Numbered from the stretch's first letter, positions 33,572 to 42,681 are shown. The stretch: DNA of 64,000 bases from Grimontia kaedaensis (GCF_023746615.1 NZ_CP082276.1:1426001-1490000), one strand, 5' to 3'. Translations and numbers: made by a program. The notes: generated by a model from the letters alone, not told the origin.

Positions 33572-35722
33572 TTACTCCTCAGACAAGTAGTATTTGTTTT
33601 CAGTCGCTTTTTCTAATAAATACCACTGAAGATTATTTTCACCTACGGACTCCGCATAGCCTGCAAAATCTGGATATGCCTCAACAAGGTCGACATGCTC
33701 TCTGGGCCAAGACCACTCATCAGGGATAAGCAGCGCCCAAGGATGATTCGAAGAGGTTTTAAAGTAACGTGATGTTGCTGGGTCGCTGGAGTCGCTCCAC
33801 CACCCCAGCCAGTAGGTGTCGAATTGCTCTGTCGGCGCCTGATCGGCGAGGTGGATTTCTAACCCTCGTCCAGGGTTATACCAGAGCCCGTCGCGGACAT
33901 AAGCGCCCGGTGTGGCGAAAATAAATGGGTCATAAGGCATTGTCATCAAAGAGCTCGTATCAGTCCCCTCGTTGAAATACACATCTATTTCGAACTCGAA
34001 GACCAACGCTTCCTGGCAATGCTGCGCCGTTCGATAGTACATACAGCCTGCTGGGAGTTTCTGTTTAAGATCGTCTGAAACAATGAATATTGCCTCATTG
34101 GAGTCACTCTCTAAGCCGTTGCTCTCTTGTAACACTGCATTGTGTGTCAAAGTGCTCGCTGAGCTGATGTCAGACCGGTTTATTCCCCCAAGTCTGAATG
34201 CAAACCCATTGTGATAACCAGCACCGTAGGCTGAGAGATAACCTTGAATCAATACACGGGTAATCGCGCTGTTTTCATCCAGTGTTTCTGTAATTCGGAA
34301 TTTAAAGACCACATCGTTGAGGTCGTAATCCCCCTCTTTGGGCCAGTTGTCCTCAAAAGCGACTGTGGCATATCCGCTTTCACTGGGGTAGTAACGCAGT
34401 GAAGAGCCATTCTCCATGATAGTCACAGGATGATCCTCAACTTCACCGGTTGTGGCACCACCAAAGTAATCGAGACCAGACGCTTCTGCAAAACGAAAGC
34501 GAGACCAAGTTGACCCAATCGTCGCGCCTGCTGGAACCGCAATGGAGAGTGAATTGATACCCGACGCTAGCAAACTGTCGCTCAAGACCTTCTCACCTAC
34601 GTCTTCAAAATCGCCGTCTTGGTTCCAGTCTATCCATGCTGACAAATAACCAGCAGTAGATGCCTGAACGGAAACCAGAGACGTGTTACCCACTTCCAAT
34701 GCGGTAACAAAGCCAACACCGTCTTCATCCGCTAAACCGGCTTTGTTGTCATCAAGGGGGGATGTGAAACCGTCACCTTCGCTGTCTGGTGCGATGGACC
34801 CTAAGTAGAAACCGCTATCCACTTCGTGACGCGGACCGTTTGAAGCAAGCAACGTTTTGTAGCTGTCTGGTGCGTCACCAAAATCAATCGTCGAATCTTC
34901 ATCAATAATGGGGGCGTTTGCACAACGCGCACCGTCATTTTGTCCAGATATCGGCCCTGAGGCGAACAGCACTGCCTCTAGGTTTTTGTCATCGATATCG
35001 TCTTCGTTTGAAAGGTCGATTCTGAAGATCTTGCCATCATCATTTCGGGAGATGTAAAAGTTGCCATCAACGTCGAAATAGACCGCGCCAAAGCCACCAG
35101 ATGGTGGGCCGATATCAGCCACCAAACTGTAAACCATGTCGGAATCGCCTGTTTCTAAGTCCACGCGATAAAGGTTGTACGAGTTGTTGTTGACTGCATA
35201 GAGATTGCCATCAATCGGGTTGATCGCAACGTCTGACGTTCTGAGGTTGTTGAGGTCTGTGTCTAATGTGGTCGCTGTTAATGTCGCCGAAGGGTCAGCT
35301 TCCAGCGGAGAAAGGTCAATTTTGATGATTCCCAGCTCTCTGCGGTGCAGATAGTAAACCTGGTCATGCACATCACCGCTAATAAACTTCGTGTTGTTAG
35401 GCAACCCATTCACTGTGAGTTGTTCACCAACATAGTTTTGGCCAATCCTTATCACCACCTCGTTGTCGTAATCAAAACCGTATATATAGCGATCTGATTG
35501 GTTAAACCCAACAGCGTTGATATGGGTGTTGAGGCCAGTGGTTTCTGCCAACGTTGAATAGCCACCAGTGACAAGATTCACCCCATAAACTTTGCTGGGT
35601 GAGCTTTGGAACAAGAAGGCTTTGCTGGGACATGTATCAAAAGGCTCAACGGAAGCTGGTGTCTCAGCGTGTACCGAGGAACCGAAAAGAGCTGATAAAA
35701 AAATGGGTAGAGATAGACGCAC
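33572..35722 (-). CDS. LruC-domain secreted protein
   Basis: 716 residues from the GTG with GGAG eight bases upstream; it directly starts a signal peptide (RLSLPIFLSALFGSSVHA). The ATG at 35773 has no RBS. Domains: a DUF6923-like propeller (about 25-265, YGVNLVTGGYSTL, YIYGFDYD), a GEVED-type domain (about 285-435, DFGDAPDSYKT ... DEDGVGF and GEVEDHPV), and a C-terminal LruC domain (about 440-700, YYPSESGYATVAFEDNWP, DYDLNDVVF). LruC proteins are exported and of unknown function; they were first seen in Leptospira. Upstream gene of a two-gene unit with the small lipoprotein. Confidence 0.8.
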   Translation of the reverse strand: MRLSLPIFLSALFGSSVHAETPASVEPFDTCPSKAFLFQSSPSKVYGVNLVTGGYSTLAETTGLNTHINAVGFNQSDRYIYGFDYDNEVVIRIGQNYVGEQLTVNGLPNNTKFISGDVHDQVYYLHRRELGIIKIDLSPLEADPSATLTATTLDTDLNNLRTSDVAINPIDGNLYAVNNNSYNLYRVDLETGDSDMVYSLVADIGPPSGGFGAVYFDVDGNFYISRNDDGKIFRIDLSNEDDIDDKNLEAVLFASGPISGQNDGARCANAPIIDEDSTIDFGDAPDSYKTLLASNGPRHEVDSGFYLGSIAPDSEGDGFTSPLDDNKAGLADEDGVGFVTALEVGNTSLVSVQASTAGYLSAWIDWNQDGDFEDVGEKVLSDSLLASGINSLSIAVPAGATIGSTWSRFRFAEASGLDYFGGATTGEVEDHPVTIMENGSSLRYYPSESGYATVAFEDNWPKEGDYDLNDVVFKFRITETLDENSAITRVLIQGYLSAYGAGYHNGFAFRLGGINRSDISSASTLTHNAVLQESNGLESDSNEAIFIVSDDLKQKLPAGCMYYRTAQHCQEALVFEFEIDVYFNEGTDTSSLMTMPYDPFIFATPGAYVRDGLWYNPGRGLEIHLADQAPTEQFDTYWLGWWSDSSDPATSRYFKTSSNHPWALLIPDEWSWPREHVDLVEAYPDFAGYAESVGENNLQWYLLEKATENKYYLSEE

Positions 35723-36040
35723 GGCATACGCTCCACTTGAGTCCAGACTTAAGAGCAAATAAACAACATCCATGCCATGTGACTATCTATTTGATTAAAA
35801 AGAATTTATCAATTTGCGTCGCAAGAATACTCTCACATCCAATTCAGTACTGAGAAAAGATGCCTGCACTTTGTCATTTTGAGAAAACAGGATGAAGTAA
35901 CACTTAGTCATTGTTTGTATCTTCCATAAGCCAAAACTCAGAAAGCGCTTCCTGCACAATGTACCCGAGCTACATTTATTAGGAACATTGTGCAAGCCAA
36001 TCATCACTCGCTTGCCCGTTTATCGATGAGGGAAAAGACC

Positions 36041-36892
36041 GTGAAAATTGCCGTTACCGCCGCCAGTGGGCAATTGGGCTCAGAAATCGTCAAAGCGCTG
36101 ATTGACGTAATACCGAAAGAAAATGTCATTGCTTTAGCCCGCACTCCAGAGCGCGCCAAAGAACTTGGTGTTGAAATCCGTCCCGGTGATTACGAAGAGC
36201 CTGAAGAGCTTGAACAATCACTACAAGGCATTGATAGCTTGTTACTGGTTTCTGGAATGGATGCCCCTGACAAGCGCATTGGCCAGCACCGCAATGTGAT
36301 TAATGCTGCCAAAAAAGCAGGGGTTAAAAAGATCGTTTACACCAGTGTTCAAGGCGCTGAGGAAGGCACTGCGTTTTCACCCATTATTCAAAGTAACAGA
36401 CAAACCGAGCAAGATGTTCGTGAATCGGGGCTTAACTGGGTGATAGGCCGTAATGGCATCTACATTGAACCGGATATCGAATACATCGAGAATTACAAGA
36501 AAGCTGGGGTTATCAACAACTGTGCAGGTGAAGGCAAATGCGGTTATACCTCCCGTGGTGAACTTGGGTATGCGTATGCCCGCATGCTGACTGAAGACAA
36601 GCACAATGGGCAAACTTATAACCTGCATGGCGAAGCCCTCACTCAAACCCAGTTAACGGAATACCTCAACGCGACGTACCACACTCACCTGACTTACGTG
36701 CCGCTCTCTTTTGAGGATTATCAGGCTGAGCGCATTGCGGAGTTGGGCGAATTTCTTGGAACCGTCATTGCTGGAATATATCAGGGTATCAGTGAAGGTA
36801 AGGTCGACAACCCCAGCCATTTTCTGAACGCCGCCGGACGCGAACACCAAACCTGGGGCGATTACTTTGCGGATATAGAGACGGAAGGTTGA
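36041..36892 (+). CDS. NmrA/QOR2-like NAD(P)H-dependent reductase
   Basis: 283 residues from a GTG with GAGGG eight bases upstream; the upstream ATGs at 36026 and 35990 lack an RBS. The Rossmann start is KIAVTAASGQLGSEIVKAL, with ALARTPERAKELGVEIRPGDYEEPEEL, then IVYTSVQGAE, which is the QOR2 (YtfG)/NmrA-type atypical SDR. E. coli QorB reduces quinones with NADPH. It is convergent with a TetR gene, which may control it, but both start points are far apart. Confidence 0.85.
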   Translation: MKIAVTAASGQLGSEIVKALIDVIPKENVIALARTPERAKELGVEIRPGDYEEPEELEQSLQGIDSLLLVSGMDAPDKRIGQHRNVINAAKKAGVKKIVYTSVQGAEEGTAFSPIIQSNRQTEQDVRESGLNWVIGRNGIYIEPDIEYIENYKKAGVINNCAGEGKCGYTSRGELGYAYARMLTEDKHNGQTYNLHGEALTQTQLTEYLNATYHTHLTYVPLSFEDYQAERIAELGEFLGTVIAGIYQGISEGKVDNPSHFLNAAGREHQTWGDYFADIETEG

Positions 36893-36927
36893 ACAACCCG
36901 TTTTGTTCAGCTCTCTTAGAGGACATA

Positions 36928-36950
36928 AGCGCGCTTTACCGGCGCGTTTT
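36928..36950. terminator. Weak terminator between NmrA-like and TetR genes
   Basis: CGCGC / GCGCG stem with loop TTTACCG and a T5 tail on the plus side. Only five bp, so moderate support. Confidence 0.45.
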
Positions 36951-37516
36951 TACTTCACGAGCTGCGAAGCTTTGGCAATACAAGCTTCAAGCAGCTCATC
37001 GACAACCTCATCATCATTCAGTGCTCGGGACACAACTACACCGCCTATCATCAGGGCAGCGAGCGACATCGCACTTTGTCTGTCCGGTATCTCTCCACCG
37101 CTGCGTGTTTGGAGTATATCCAATAAGCCTTCAAACACATGAGAATAAGCTTGCTTTGCGTGATCATTTTGATTCGACACATCAGTGGCGAATGCAGCAA
37201 GCGGACATGGAGAAATCTTCTGTTCCACGTGTTCTGAGCAAAGATACGTTTTTACGATCTTGTCAAAACTCAAATCTCCTTCTGACTCACGCATAATCCC
37301 AGCCAAAGGGCTGTCTTCGGTTGCCGCGTAAACGGACTGATTATAAAGCTCTTGTTTTGAACTGAAATGGGCATAGAAAGCGCCATGCGTTAGCTTTGCC
37401 TCTTCCATTACCTCGCCAAGCGATACATTGTGAAATCCCCGTTGTGCAAACAATCTCACCGCACTTTTCAGAATCTTCTTACGCGTTTCCTGCTTTCTTG
37501 TCGTTGGCCAAGGCAT
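36950..37516 (-). CDS. TetR-family transcriptional regulator
   Basis: 188 residues with the HTH at about 10-55 (RKKILKSAVRLFAQRGFHNVSLGEVMEEAKLTHGAFYAHFSSKQEL, seen as AVRLFAQRGF, SLGEVMEEA and HGAFYAHFSSKQEL). The rest is the helical ligand domain with a Cys-Pro pair (ISPCPLAAF) seen in the AcrR/NemR-like branch with reactive cysteines. It is divergent from a cupin gene 135 bases away and convergent with the NmrA-like reductase gene; either is a plausible target. Confidence 0.9.
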   Translation of the reverse strand: MPWPTTRKQETRKKILKSAVRLFAQRGFHNVSLGEVMEEAKLTHGAFYAHFSSKQELYNQSVYAATEDSPLAGIMRESEGDLSFDKIVKTYLCSEHVEQKISPCPLAAFATDVSNQNDHAKQAYSHVFEGLLDILQTRSGGEIPDRQSAMSLAALMIGGVVVSRALNDDEVVDELLEACIAKASQLVK

Positions 37517-37651
37517 AACTCATCCAAAATATTATGTTGAACATATAGTCAATCATCTTAATCTCCTCTCTACAACCACGGAAGATTTAAGTCGGCAAAT
37601 TTCTACCAAGAAAACATTTTTATTCAATGCGTTACTTAAGGAGAGAAGATC

Positions 37652-38107
37652 ATGGGAATGCTTAACACATTATCTAAGGGCACCAATTACGACGCGATTT
37701 CTACTGGCGGGATAGATGCTATCGATAGCTTCACATTTCAGCATGAAGCTTTGCCAGTGAATGTTGAAGGAAAGGTCTTCGTTAGCGAGGCTCTGGGGAT
37801 GTCCGGCGGTATCCTTTCTCTTAATTCACTGGCTCCACATACCTCTATGCCATTTCACCATATCCATATCAAGCATGAAGAAATCTACATTTTCATGGGA
37901 GGGCAAGGCGAATTTATGGTGGATGATAATCGATTCGAGGTCACCACTGGCTCTGTCGTCCGTGTGGCTCCCGAAGGCGTACGCTGTTGGAGAAATACCT
38001 CTGATTCACCGCTTTACTACGCCGTTCTTCAGGTAAAAGCAGGCAGTGAAACGGTGAAAAATACCATTGAAGATGGCCGTGGTGTAAATCGCCCTGTTAT
38101 CTGGTAA
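37652..38107 (+). CDS. Cupin-domain protein
   Basis: 151 residues. The cupin_2 barrel has motif 1 with three metal-binding residues (FHHIHIKHEEIYIFMGGQGEF) and motif 2 VVRVAPEGVRCWRNTSD, where the usual second-motif His reads Arg or Cys, so metal binding may be incomplete. A good RBS AAGGAGAG precedes the ATG. Product function unknown. Divergent from a TetR regulator gene, its probable controller. A terminator follows. Confidence 0.85.
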   Translation: MGMLNTLSKGTNYDAISTGGIDAIDSFTFQHEALPVNVEGKVFVSEALGMSGGILSLNSLAPHTSMPFHHIHIKHEEIYIFMGGQGEFMVDDNRFEVTTGSVVRVAPEGVRCWRNTSDSPLYYAVLQVKAGSETVKNTIEDGRGVNRPVIW

Positions 38108-38131
38108 AAGCACCTATCAAATCTTCAAATC

Positions 38132-38166
38132 AAGGCGGGTTGAGCTTCGTTATCACCCGCCTTTCT
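38132..38166 (+). terminator. Terminator after the cupin gene
   Basis: AAGGCGGGT / ACCCGCCTT stem of 9 bp with a 14-base loop and a T-rich tail. Confidence 0.75.
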
Positions 38167-38324
38167 CTTGGCTAATTGTGCGATCCATGCCCACCGATAA
38201 TGGCGGCTTTTCCGACCTGCTCAATGGTATTATTAACCGGTAGCACAGAGCGTCTAACTTATTGACTCACGGTAAAAACCTTCTATTTACCCCTGTTAAA
38301 ATGAAGCCAATAAGGAGAACTACT

Positions 38325-38483
38325 ATGCTCAGATTTCAGTTCTATAAATCGCAAGACGTTGTGACTCACGTGAAACTGGATACACCAACCACGAAACAAG
38401 AAATCAGGCAGCTGACTGAGCAAGGTTTTATGGCGTCAGGTGAGATTATTCCAGCACCGACAATGCTGAAAGCTATGGAATAA
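38325..38483 (+). CDS. Small protein of unknown function (52 residues)
   Basis: Starts at the ATG five bases after AAGGAG, not at the upstream in-frame ATG at 38262. The 52 residues begin MLRFQFYKSQDVVTH and have a TTKQEIRQLTEQGFMASGE amphipathic helix near the middle, with no membrane segment or signal peptide. The RBS and codon use support a real gene. No family is recognised. It lies between the cupin gene and a convergent lipoprotein gene, sharing the terminator at 38582-38617. Confidence 0.6.
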   Translation: MLRFQFYKSQDVVTHVKLDTPTTKQEIRQLTEQGFMASGEIIPAPTMLKAME

Positions 38484-38581
38484 TATCAGGCCAGCCAAGA
38501 AGAGAGCATTCATGCTTACGCAACCTTCGGTGTGGTCATGGGTCTATTTCCGGGAATCCGTTAAATCCCTTTGATTCAATG

Positions 38582-38617
38582 AAAACGCACCACTTGCATA
38601 CGCAAGTAGTGCGTTTT
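38582..38617. terminator. Bidirectional terminator
   Basis: AAAACGCACCACTTGC / GCAAGTAGTGCGTTTT, 15 of 16 bp paired, loop ATAC, T5 tail. It separates the convergent 52-residue gene and small lipoprotein gene. Confidence 0.85.
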
Positions 38618-38643
38618 TGTGCGCCGCTTTGCTGACACTGTTG

Positions 38644-38865
38644 TTACTCAGCGCAGAACGCTTCAAAGAGTTCGGGCGTATTATCAAACCCTTCAACTTC
38701 AGCAAGCTCCCAGGGGCGCTCACATCGGTTGGTATGGGCACACCACTGATAACCTGCAGAAGGGATGCAGCCATGGCTATCACGATCTGCGCCTACCATT
38801 GTGTCAGTATCTGCGCAGCCGGCCATTAATAGTGCCATCAGTGAAATTAGGGTGAGTTTTTTCAT
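38644..38865 (-). CDS. Small Cys-rich lipoprotein
   Basis: 73 residues from MKKLTLISLM; longer in-frame starts lack a signal sequence. The lipobox is LLMAGC (Cys18). The mature part has a short motif HGCIPSAGYQWCAHTNRCERPWEL with three Cys, seen in several small proteobacterial lipoproteins and in HslJ/MliC neighbours, but unnamed. Envelope-anchored, function unknown. Flanked by strong terminators on both sides, so it is monocistronic. Confidence 0.75.
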   Translation of the reverse strand: MKKLTLISLMALLMAGCADTDTMVGADRDSHGCIPSAGYQWCAHTNRCERPWELAEVEGFDNTPELFEAFCAE

Positions 38866-38952
38866 TAAACACCATCTTTTTGGGGTATTCAGGCCTTTAT
38901 GTAAGCACACTTTTCCCAGTAAAGAGAGCGCGAATTTGGGAAAAACCAATTA

Positions 38953-38979
38953 AAAAGACGCGCCTTTGGCGCGTCTTTT
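38953..38979. terminator. Terminator between lipoprotein and YdcH genes
   Basis: AAAAGACGCGCC / GGCGCGTCTTTT, 12 bp, loop TTT. It lies downstream of the YdcH-like gene on the minus strand. Confidence 0.85.
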
Positions 38980-38997
38980 ATTAAAACTGATGACATG

Positions 38998-39240
38998 CTA
39001 ACTCGCTTGCTGCAAACGGTGATAGAGCGAGTCCTTCAATACTGCACGGTCATGTTTAAGTTTGTGCATCTCTTCATCATCAATAGGGGAATCTCTTAGC
39101 TCCAGACTGCGGATTTCTTTATCAAGTGCATTGTATTTCTTGTTGTCTTCTGCGAATGCCGCATCTTGATTGGAGAGCTCTCCGATCAGGTCTTTGAACT
39201 CTGGGAACTCGTGAACGAGAGAGTGGACTTCACCTAACAT
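38998..39240 (-). CDS. YdcH/DUF465 family small protein
   Basis: 80 residues. The pattern HEFPEFKDLIGELSNQDAAFAEDNKKYNALDKEIRSLE (FPEFKDLI and YNALDKEI are diagnostic) and the later LKHDRAVLKDSLYHRL match DUF465, short helical hairpins of unknown role found in most gammaproteobacteria. Monocistronic with a good RBS (AAGGAG from the minus strand, CTCCTT at 39245). Confidence 0.88.
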   Translation of the reverse strand: MLGEVHSLVHEFPEFKDLIGELSNQDAAFAEDNKKYNALDKEIRSLELRDSPIDDEEMHKLKHDRAVLKDSLYHRLQQAS

Positions 39241-39310
39241 ATCAACTCCTTATCTATTTTCCTTGGTAGTTGGATTCAAGATCCCTTCTGTCGAGCCTTC
39301 ACAATAGGAA

Positions 39311-39346
39311 ATTCTCAACCATGTAGATATACCCATGGTTGAGAAT
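39311..39346. repeat. Perfect 13-bp inverted repeat beside the enoyl-CoA hydratase remnant
   Basis: ATTCTCAACCATG / CATGGTTGAGAAT with a 10-base AT-rich loop. No U-tract on either side. Role unknown. Confidence 0.55.
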
Positions 39347-39480
39347 AGTCGACTTCTCGCTTTAGCTAAAACTGGGTCAGTTAATGTTCTGCACATCCAT
39401 GACCAATTTGTTCCAATTACGCTGGTTCTCGATATCGTGCTCAAGCCCTTGATCGTCAGCGATCTGGAAGCGTTCCACTG

Positions 39481-39965
39481 CTGGGGTTTTGCTGGTTCCC
39501 TAATACAGCCAGTAAGCCTCTGCTTCATCTGCGTCGAAGTCGCGCGCACTCAGGATTATTTCCAGTGCTCATCCAAGACCGACCTGACTTGCCATACGGG
39601 AAGCACCGCCGCCGAAAGGCAGGATGCCCATAGCGACTTCCATTTACATAAATTTGTATTTCCCTCGAGCCGCAAAGCGCATATAACATGCCAATGCAAA
39701 CTCGTGGCCGCCACCTCGGGCAAAACCTTCCAGCTTGGCGATGGTCGCCTGAGGCACCTTACCGATTCGTTCAAGTACTGCCTGCATATCGAGCAGTTTC
39801 GCTTTCTCTCGGGAAACAGCCTCGGTCGAGTTCCAGACGCATCGCCAGTCCGTTCAAATCAGACAGCATTTCCTGTCCCTGAACGTTCACTGAGCCAAAA
39901 TCAAAAGTCACAGTCAGGACACCTTCGTCCTGACTAGTGGTAAATGTGGTGTAGCCTTCATAGCG
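39481..39965 (-). pseudogene. Decayed enoyl-CoA hydratase/isomerase family gene
   Basis: Translating the minus strand across frames rebuilds a crotonase: GYTTFTTSQDEGVLTVTFDFG, VNVQGQEMLSDLNGLAMRLELD, then EAVSREKAKLLDMQAVLERIG, KVPQATIAKLEGFARGGGHEFALAC and MRFAARGKYKFM, then MEVAMGILPFGGGASRMA, QVGLG and ALEIILSARDFDADEAEAY. Damage seen: loss of about 40 codons after LELD, a stop in place of Gln in YKFM*MEV, a stop in place of Arg in VGLG*ALE, a frameshift in SARDFD, and a lost C-terminus. The gene is dead. Plus-strand ORFs over this region are shadows. Confidence 0.85.
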
Positions 39966-40409
39966 TCCTTTTATTTTTTGTTTCGGTCGACTTTTAACCT
40001 AACAATGGCACCGAACAGCAACAATGGACAAAAGGAAGGAAACAGTTTCCGCTAAAAGTTGAAAATGCTTATGGCTAGAACAAAATTTAACCACCAAAGG
40101 CCAATGAACCCTATAAAGGAAAAAAATCAATGTGATAGCGTTCAAGAAATAACGAATCCATGCCTAAAGCCTAACTATATAAACAACTAATTTTATAGTT
40201 CATTTATTCATATATTAATTTGTAAGTAGCACCACATAAAAATTAAATAATCATACCTAATTTCAGGTAATTTTAAATTATGAAACACTTTGGTGAACAG
40301 CCCATAAACCGATTAAAATTTAAAGGCTTAGGTGATGCATAATCGCAACTAGAATCTTCAACAGTATGCAGATATGTTAGACTGATAAAAGAACCAAAAA
40401 GGTATGAAG
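39966..40409. other. Intergenic region upstream of the Flp pilin gene
   Basis: 444 AT-rich bases. The only structure noted is a short palindrome GGAAAC-A-GTTTCC at 40038-40050. It probably holds the pilin promoter near 40340-40400 but none stood out. Confidence 0.5.
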
Positions 40410-40595
40410 ATGCTAAGGTTGGCCCTAAATTATATTCAAGATGAATCCGGTGTGACGGCGATAGAATATGCAATGCTCGGGATAATTATTTCAGCCATTA
40501 TTCTCGCAACATTTTTTGAAACCTCGGCTTTGCCTAAAGCGCTTCGCGACGCGATGACTCTTATACAAACCAACATTAACGCCGCAAACAATTAA
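40410..40595 (+). CDS. Flp-family type IVb pilin
   Basis: 61 residues from the second of two near ATGs, which has AAAAAGG at the right distance. The prepilin signature is complete: a short leader ending in ESG, then VTAIEYAMLG, the Flp cleavage site with the EY pair after it, and a hydrophobic helix (GIIISAIILATFF). Flp subunits form Tad pili for adherence. No tad/rcp genes lie nearby, so this pilin is an orphan here. A terminator follows. Confidence 0.85.
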   Translation: MLRLALNYIQDESGVTAIEYAMLGIIISAIILATFFETSALPKALRDAMTLIQTNINAANN

Positions 40596-40620
40596 AAACG
40601 CGCCCTGACAGGCGCGTTTT
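40595..40620. terminator. Bidirectional terminator between pilin and peptidase genes
   Basis: AAAACGCGCC / GGCGCGTTTT, 10 bp, loop CTGACA. Confidence 0.85.
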
Positions 40621-40632
40621 ATCATCTATTAC

Positions 40633-42681
40633 TTATAAGCGTGGCTTTACACCCATCTGGTCCAAGCAGAAGGCATACACATCAGCGCCTAAATCCAACA
40701 CTTTATGCATCGGCATGCCAGCACCATGCCCTGCATTCACATCGATTCGAATTAACACAGGGTTTTCGCCCGCATGTTTTGCCTGTAACTCAGCGATAAA
40801 TTTGTATGAGTGGGCAGGCACAACGCGATCATCATGATCTGCCGTTGTGACCAAGGTTGAAGGATAGACAACGTCTTCCCTAACGTTGTGCACCGGAGAG
40901 TAACCCAACAAATACTTGAACATTGCTTCACTTTGCGAAGACGTGCCGTAGTCATACTTCCAGCCTTCACCCGACGTGAAAGTGTGGTAGCGCAGCATGT
41001 CCAACACACCGACGGCAGGCAACGCCACTTTATACAGGTCTGGTCGCTGCGTCATACACGCGCCCACCAGCAAGCCACCGTTAGAACCACCTCGAATCGC
41101 CAGTTTCTCAGGTGATGTATAGCTTTCAGTAATCAAAAACTCTGCGGCAGAAATAAAATCATCGAACACATTTTGTTTCTGAAGCTGAGTGCCTGCCTGA
41201 TGCCATGCTTTACCGTATTCACCACCGCCACGCAGGTTTGCAACGGCATAAATGCCGCCCATTTCAATCCATGCTGCAATACTTGGATTGAAAGCAGGCT
41301 CTAAGCTGATATTGAAACCGCCATAACCATAAAGAATAGTTGGATGTGAGCCATCCAGCTCTATGCCTTTGCGATAGCAAATGGTCATCGGAACTTTGGT
41401 GCCATCTTTTGAGGTGTAAAACACCTGGCGTGATTCAAGCTTCTCACTGTCGATAGTGCAGGCGCTTTGACGATAGCGTTCGGTGACGCCTGTTTCTGGA
41501 TCGAAGCGATAGGTGTCTGCTGCTGTCGTGTAATTGGTGAAAGTAAAATACAGTGTTTTGTCTTGTTCGCGACCTGAGAAGCCAGAAGCTGTGCCTACGT
41601 CAGGCAGAACCACATCACGTACCTTTTCACCACTCAGGCGATACTGTTTCACCTGAGTCTGCACATCAACCAGATAGCTGGCAAACAGGTAACCCGCGCC
41701 GGTCGAGATACTCAGTTCGTGCTCTGTTTCGGCAATCAAGTCTCTCCAATTAGCCTGATCAGGTTTTTGCGCATCCGTCACCACAATGCGTCCCATCGGT
41801 GCATCCAGGTTGGTGTAAATGATGAGTTTGCCATCTTGATGCTCAATCACATCACTATCTGCACTGTCATCGTCAGTCAGACACAAGCGCTCGCCATTAC
41901 CTCTCAGATCCTGCACATAAAGCATGTTCCCCGATGTTGCATTGGCGCCAGTGATCACAAGGAAACTGTCGTCTTCAGTGGTGTAGCCACCGACATAGCG
42001 AAACTGCGGGTCATTCTCTCCACCAAATACCAACTCATCTTCCGCCTGCGACGTTCCTAATGTATGGAAGTAAAGTTTGTGATGTTCGGTCCTCGCTGAT
42101 AATTCGCTGCCCTCAGGTTTGTCATACGTCGAGTAGTAAAAACCCTCACTTCCACGCCATTCAATGCCGGAGAATTTTACGTTATCGATTTTATCCGCCA
42201 ACAACTCTCCCGTTTCCGAATCCATCACGTAGATGGTCCGCCAATCACTGCCACCCTCAGAGGTTGAATAGGCAATGAACTTGTCATCACGGGAAAAACG
42301 CAATTGGTCGAGTGATGTTGTGCCTTCTTCACTCCAGCTATTTGGGTCAAGAAACACCTTGGCATCAGACAAATCACCTTGGGTGCGATACACCACGGAT
42401 TGATTCTGCAGTCCATCATTGCGGTAAAAATAGATATAGCCGCCGCGGTCAAACGGGGCCGACTCTTTGACGTAGTTGTTTGCGGTTTCGAGTTTTTCAC
42501 GAATCGCATTGCGAAAAGGAATCTTATGCAAATAGTCAAAGGTCACTGCGTTCTGAGACTCTACCCATTGCGCAGTTTCATCACTTAAATCATCTTCCAG
42601 CCAACGATAAGGGTCGGCGACTTTCTCGGAGAAATATGTATCGACGATCGTATCTTTGCGTGTTTTGGGGTAATCAAACAT
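40633..42681 (-). CDS. Prolyl oligopeptidase (S9A family)
   Basis: 682 residues from the Met of MFDYPKTRK, which has GGAG at the right distance; five extra codons upstream are possible. The propeller covers about 75-400 and the alpha/beta hydrolase the rest. Active-site Ser lies in RGGSNGGLLVGA, the Asp in DHDDRVVPAHS and the His in VNAGHGAGMP. It cleaves after proline in short peptides. No signal peptide, so cytosolic. Monocistronic. Confidence 0.92.
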   Translation of the reverse strand: MFDYPKTRKDTIVDTYFSEKVADPYRWLEDDLSDETAQWVESQNAVTFDYLHKIPFRNAIREKLETANNYVKESAPFDRGGYIYFYRNDGLQNQSVVYRTQGDLSDAKVFLDPNSWSEEGTTSLDQLRFSRDDKFIAYSTSEGGSDWRTIYVMDSETGELLADKIDNVKFSGIEWRGSEGFYYSTYDKPEGSELSARTEHHKLYFHTLGTSQAEDELVFGGENDPQFRYVGGYTTEDDSFLVITGANATSGNMLYVQDLRGNGERLCLTDDDSADSDVIEHQDGKLIIYTNLDAPMGRIVVTDAQKPDQANWRDLIAETEHELSISTGAGYLFASYLVDVQTQVKQYRLSGEKVRDVVLPDVGTASGFSGREQDKTLYFTFTNYTTAADTYRFDPETGVTERYRQSACTIDSEKLESRQVFYTSKDGTKVPMTICYRKGIELDGSHPTILYGYGGFNISLEPAFNPSIAAWIEMGGIYAVANLRGGGEYGKAWHQAGTQLQKQNVFDDFISAAEFLITESYTSPEKLAIRGGSNGGLLVGACMTQRPDLYKVALPAVGVLDMLRYHTFTSGEGWKYDYGTSSQSEAMFKYLLGYSPVHNVREDVVYPSTLVTTADHDDRVVPAHSYKFIAELQAKHAGENPVLIRIDVNAGHGAGMPMHKVLDLGADVYAFCLDQMGVKPRL

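Noticed and set aside
39250..39549. 99-codon minus-strand ORF
   Set aside because: It is an out-of-frame reading of the decayed crotonase region with no family match of its own.
39335..39937. 200-codon plus-strand ORF
   Set aside because: It is the antisense shadow of the enoyl-CoA hydratase pseudogene, which is clearly read on the minus strand.
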